Shown one piece after another: positions 50,841-52,710 of a stretch of DNA of 52,710 bases. This DNA is from an uncultured Muribaculaceae bacterium (GTDB taxonomy: Bacteria > Bacteroidota > Bacteroidia > Bacteroidales > Muribaculaceae). Numbering within the stretch: the first letter of the stretch is position 1; every line of letters begins with the position of its first letter. The position numbers and the translations under genes are program-made. The stretch covers positions 1 to 52,710 of the forward strand of contig CAJGBY010000016.1 of assembly GCA_904501735.1 (NCBI GenBank), given 5' to 3'. The notes below the pieces were generated by a model that searched no databases, had not been told where the DNA came from, and saw nothing but the letters and a program-made list of their open reading frames with translations.

Positions 50841-51197
50841 TATGTAACATCTCAAATAAAAAAAGAATTCTTTCAAGAAGTAGGTTATAACCGATATTTG
50901 GAGGATATGGGTAGAGATGAGTCGGAAGTGCAAATTATACCTTTGGCTTATGTAAGAGAACTCATGCGAGGAGGAAAGCCTCAATTCTTTTTCTTAATAA
51001 AAACACCCGAAACGACCGAAAAGGTCATTTCAAAGTATTTCAAGGAGTCGTTTAATGGAACTGACGAATTCAAGAATAATATTATTTCTCAAATAAAAGA
51101 GTATAATATGTCACCCGAAACACAAGCCAATATGTTGTTTGCATATTCATATATACAAAGTCGTCAGAATTTGGGATATGCGGATATCTCAGATTGA
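50841..51197 (+). pseudogene. 3' remainder of the interrupted gene
   Basis: In the same frame as 49980-50840 and directly after its TAA, 118 codons run to a stop at 51195-51197. They contain SQIKKEFFQEVGYN, then IIPLAYVRELMRGGKPQFFF and a helical end. They lack a good start of their own: the first in-frame candidates are a TTG at 50898 and an ATG at 50907. Read as one gene the product would be 405 aa. Confidence 0.6.
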
Positions 51198-51245
51198 TTA
51201 AAGTTTGCGTGGTTGTTTTCTTTGATTTAAAGCAATGAGGATAGG

Positions 51246-51665
51246 ATGGGGTATGATTTAAATCGATTCTGTGAGGCCTTGGATTTTGCGTATGAATTGG
51301 CGTTGGGTGAAATGCGTGCTGGGCGTAAACGATCGCATTGGATATGGTATGTGTTTCCTCAAGTGAAAGGCCTTGGTCGAAGTTACAACGCAAGATATTA
51401 TGCGCTCGATGGGGTAGAGGAGGCTCGCCAATTTTTGAATTACGAAGAGCTTGGTGGAAGGTTGAGGGAAATAACCGAAGTAGTGTTGGAACATAGGGGC
51501 ATTGATGTTGAGGATTTGATGAATGGCGAAATAGATGCTTTTAAATTGCGTTCATCGATGACTTTGTTCGACCTTGTTTCGCCAAATGATATTTTCGCTC
51601 AAGTGCTCGAAGCCTTTTTTGATGGTAATCGTTGCGAGCACACATTGGAAATTTGTGGTGAGTGA
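51246..51665 (+). CDS. DUF1810 family protein
   Basis: A 139-aa protein of DUF1810, a conserved small family. Signatures are NRFCEALDFAYELALGEM, GRKRSHWIWYVFPQVKGLG and ARYYALDGVEEARQFL with SSMTLFDLVSPND near the end. The ATG at 51246 gives the expected family start. The molecular role is not known to me. It is separated by 48 bases from the interrupted gene and by 17 bases from the AlaX-like gene. Confidence 0.9.
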   Translation: MGYDLNRFCEALDFAYELALGEMRAGRKRSHWIWYVFPQVKGLGRSYNARYYALDGVEEARQFLNYEELGGRLREITEVVLEHRGIDVEDLMNGEIDAFKLRSSMTLFDLVSPNDIFAQVLEAFFDGNRCEHTLEICGE

Positions 51666-51682
51666 TATACATATAATATATA

Positions 51683-52171
51683 ATGAGAGAAATTATGGAA
51701 CTAAACGAACATAATAAGCAGGAATTCCCGCCGATGCATACGGCAGAGCATATTCTTAATGGAACGATGGTGAAGATGATTGGTTGCCGTCGTGCCGATA
51801 GTGCGCACATCGAGCGAAAGAAGTCGAAATGCGATTATAACTTGCCACAGCCTCTCGCTCCCGAACAGGTGCAAGCTATCGAGGCAAAGGTGAACGAGGT
51901 GATAGATGCCGATATGCCAGTTACGGTGGAGTATGCTACGCAAAGCGAGGTGAAGGAGCGTTTCGATATGGAGCGTTTGCCCGATGATGTTAGCGAAACG
52001 GTGAGAATTGTGCATGTGGGCGACTATGACGAATGTTTGTGCGTGGGTGCACATGTAGAGCATACAGCGCAAATAGGAAAGTTTCGTATTTCGAGCACTC
52101 GCTACCAAGATGGGGTGCAACGAATAGTGTTTCGCCTTGATTTGCCTGCCGAATCGCCTTTTTTGGCATAA
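51683..52171 (+). CDS. AlaX-like alanyl-tRNA editing domain protein
   Basis: A 162-aa stand-alone editing domain of the ThrRS/AlaRS second additional domain type, which removes mis-charged amino acids (for example Ser or Gly) from tRNA-Ala. The metal ligands are visible: MHTAEHILNG (His19, His23), and CVGAHVEHT (Cys120, His124). The short size and the absence of a synthetase part fit AlaX-S. A second in-frame ATG four codons later is also possible. Confidence 0.88.
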   Translation: MREIMELNEHNKQEFPPMHTAEHILNGTMVKMIGCRRADSAHIERKKSKCDYNLPQPLAPEQVQAIEAKVNEVIDADMPVTVEYATQSEVKERFDMERLPDDVSETVRIVHVGDYDECLCVGAHVEHTAQIGKFRISSTRYQDGVQRIVFRLDLPAESPFLA

Positions 52172-52638
52172 ATTGGGTGATATTGGATTAAATTGAAAGT
52201 AAAACGAAATAAAGGTTTCGTTTTGAAACCTTAAAAACACTAAAAAATAGACTGTTTCGAAAGTGGGACAAATGTTAAATTGGTATTAATGTATTTTAAC
52301 ATATATTTAAAATACTGAAATTTAGTGTTTTAAACAAAAGTAAGTAAAAATATTTGGTGAAAAATATGAAAATATTTTGCCAGTTAAAAAACTTGTATTA
52401 ACTTTGCACTCGCTTTCGGAAAGAAACACGGCAAGTGAGCCGGTGTGGTGAAAGCAATAAAGCGAACATTGAAGTATTTGCGATAGACTAAAAAGATAAC
52501 AGGAAGCACAAGGTAAGAACAAGACTGAAGGGACTGCGGTTCTCTGAAAACGATTCTTAACTTAGGTGAAAAAACTGACTTTAATAAATCATCAACCGAG
52601 CCAAATAAAAAAAGAAAAAACGAAAAGTTGAAATAAAA
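52172..52638 (+). promoter_or_regulatory. rRNA operon upstream region and leader
   Basis: No protein gene. Its left part has two overlapping hairpins, AAAACGAAA/TTTCGTTTT (52201-52224) and AAGGTTTC/GAAACCTT (52212-52232), which exclude each other and may end the alaX transcript. An A/T-rich stretch before the promoter looks like an UP element. After the promoter a leader of about 225 bases leads to 16S. A boxA-like TTCTCTGAAAAC is a weak antitermination candidate. Confidence 0.65.
52376..52406 (+). promoter_or_regulatory. rRNA operon promoter
   Basis: TTTG (52376-52379), 19-base spacer, TAACTTTG (52399-52406), the ideal spacing, with long A/T runs upstream. Transcription would start near 52412. 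Confidence 0.75.

Positions 52639-52710
<72 letters not shown>

Overview
The window is a stretch of a Bacteroidota chromosome, most likely order Bacteroidales. Evidence: promoters of the TTTG / 19-20 bp / TAnnTTTG type, no regular Shine-Dalgarno sequences, a TonB-dependent receptor paired with a DUF4249 lipoprotein, a SusE-like starch-binding protein with a C-terminal sorting-type tail, PCMD, DUF2851 and DUF6377 family proteins, and the first bases of a 16S rRNA gene at the right edge whose sequence fits Bacteroidales outside the genus Bacteroides (Muribaculaceae/Barnesiellaceae-like; low confidence). Almost all of it is ordinary core genome. No phage, insertion sequence, CRISPR array or tRNA gene was seen.

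Layout. 1-6264 (+): tail of a small secreted protein, a lipoprotein, then a TonB receptor, a DUF4249 lipoprotein and a secreted protein built of four repeated modules. 6517-11434 (-): PCMD-like protein, DUF2851 protein, GH25 lysozyme, metK. 11757-15952 (+): PpiD-like foldase, SufE, POT peptide transporter. 16041-19117 (-): DEDDh exonuclease and two tandem metallophosphoesterase paralogues. 19296-20213 (+): secreted protein of unknown function. 20255-21896 (-): small membrane protein and a flippase-like membrane protein. 22103-27764 (+): ksgA, mgtE, alpha/beta hydrolase, groES, groEL. 27849-37815 (-): SusE-like protein; aroQ, O-methyltransferase, rbfA, LolE-like permease; folK; rimP-nusA-infB. 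38097-39661 (+): HAD phosphatase and ribF. 40132-41703 (-): DUF6377 sensor/regulator. 41809-45403 (+): MATE exporter and glycogen branching enzyme. 45566-46198 (-): vWA protein. 46488-52171 (+): topA, NAGPA-like lipoprotein, an interrupted TM/Nudix-like gene, DUF1810 and an alanyl-tRNA editing protein. 52376 to the end (+): rRNA operon promoter, leader and 16S 5' end.

How the parts work together. There is a translation and RNA cluster (rimP-nusA-infB, rbfA, ksgA, metK, an AlaX-like editor, rRNA), an envelope and nutrient-acquisition set (TonB receptor/DUF4249, SusE-like protein, GH25, LolE-like permease) and a chaperonin operon. The main regulatory signals are a terminator-like hairpin between the promoter and rimP (candidate attenuator of rimP-nusA-infB), a SAM-II-like motif in the metK leader, a palindromic divergent promoter between ksgA and a flippase-like gene, a near-leaderless promoter in front of the MATE gene, and two intergenic regions that may encode small RNAs.

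No clearly new multi-gene system was found. The most unusual items are a gene broken by one in-frame TAA inside what looks like a Nudix box, a tandem phosphoesterase pair in which one copy has lost a metal-binding His, a four-module secreted protein linked to TonB/DUF4249, and a histone-like Lys/Ala tail on the branching enzyme.
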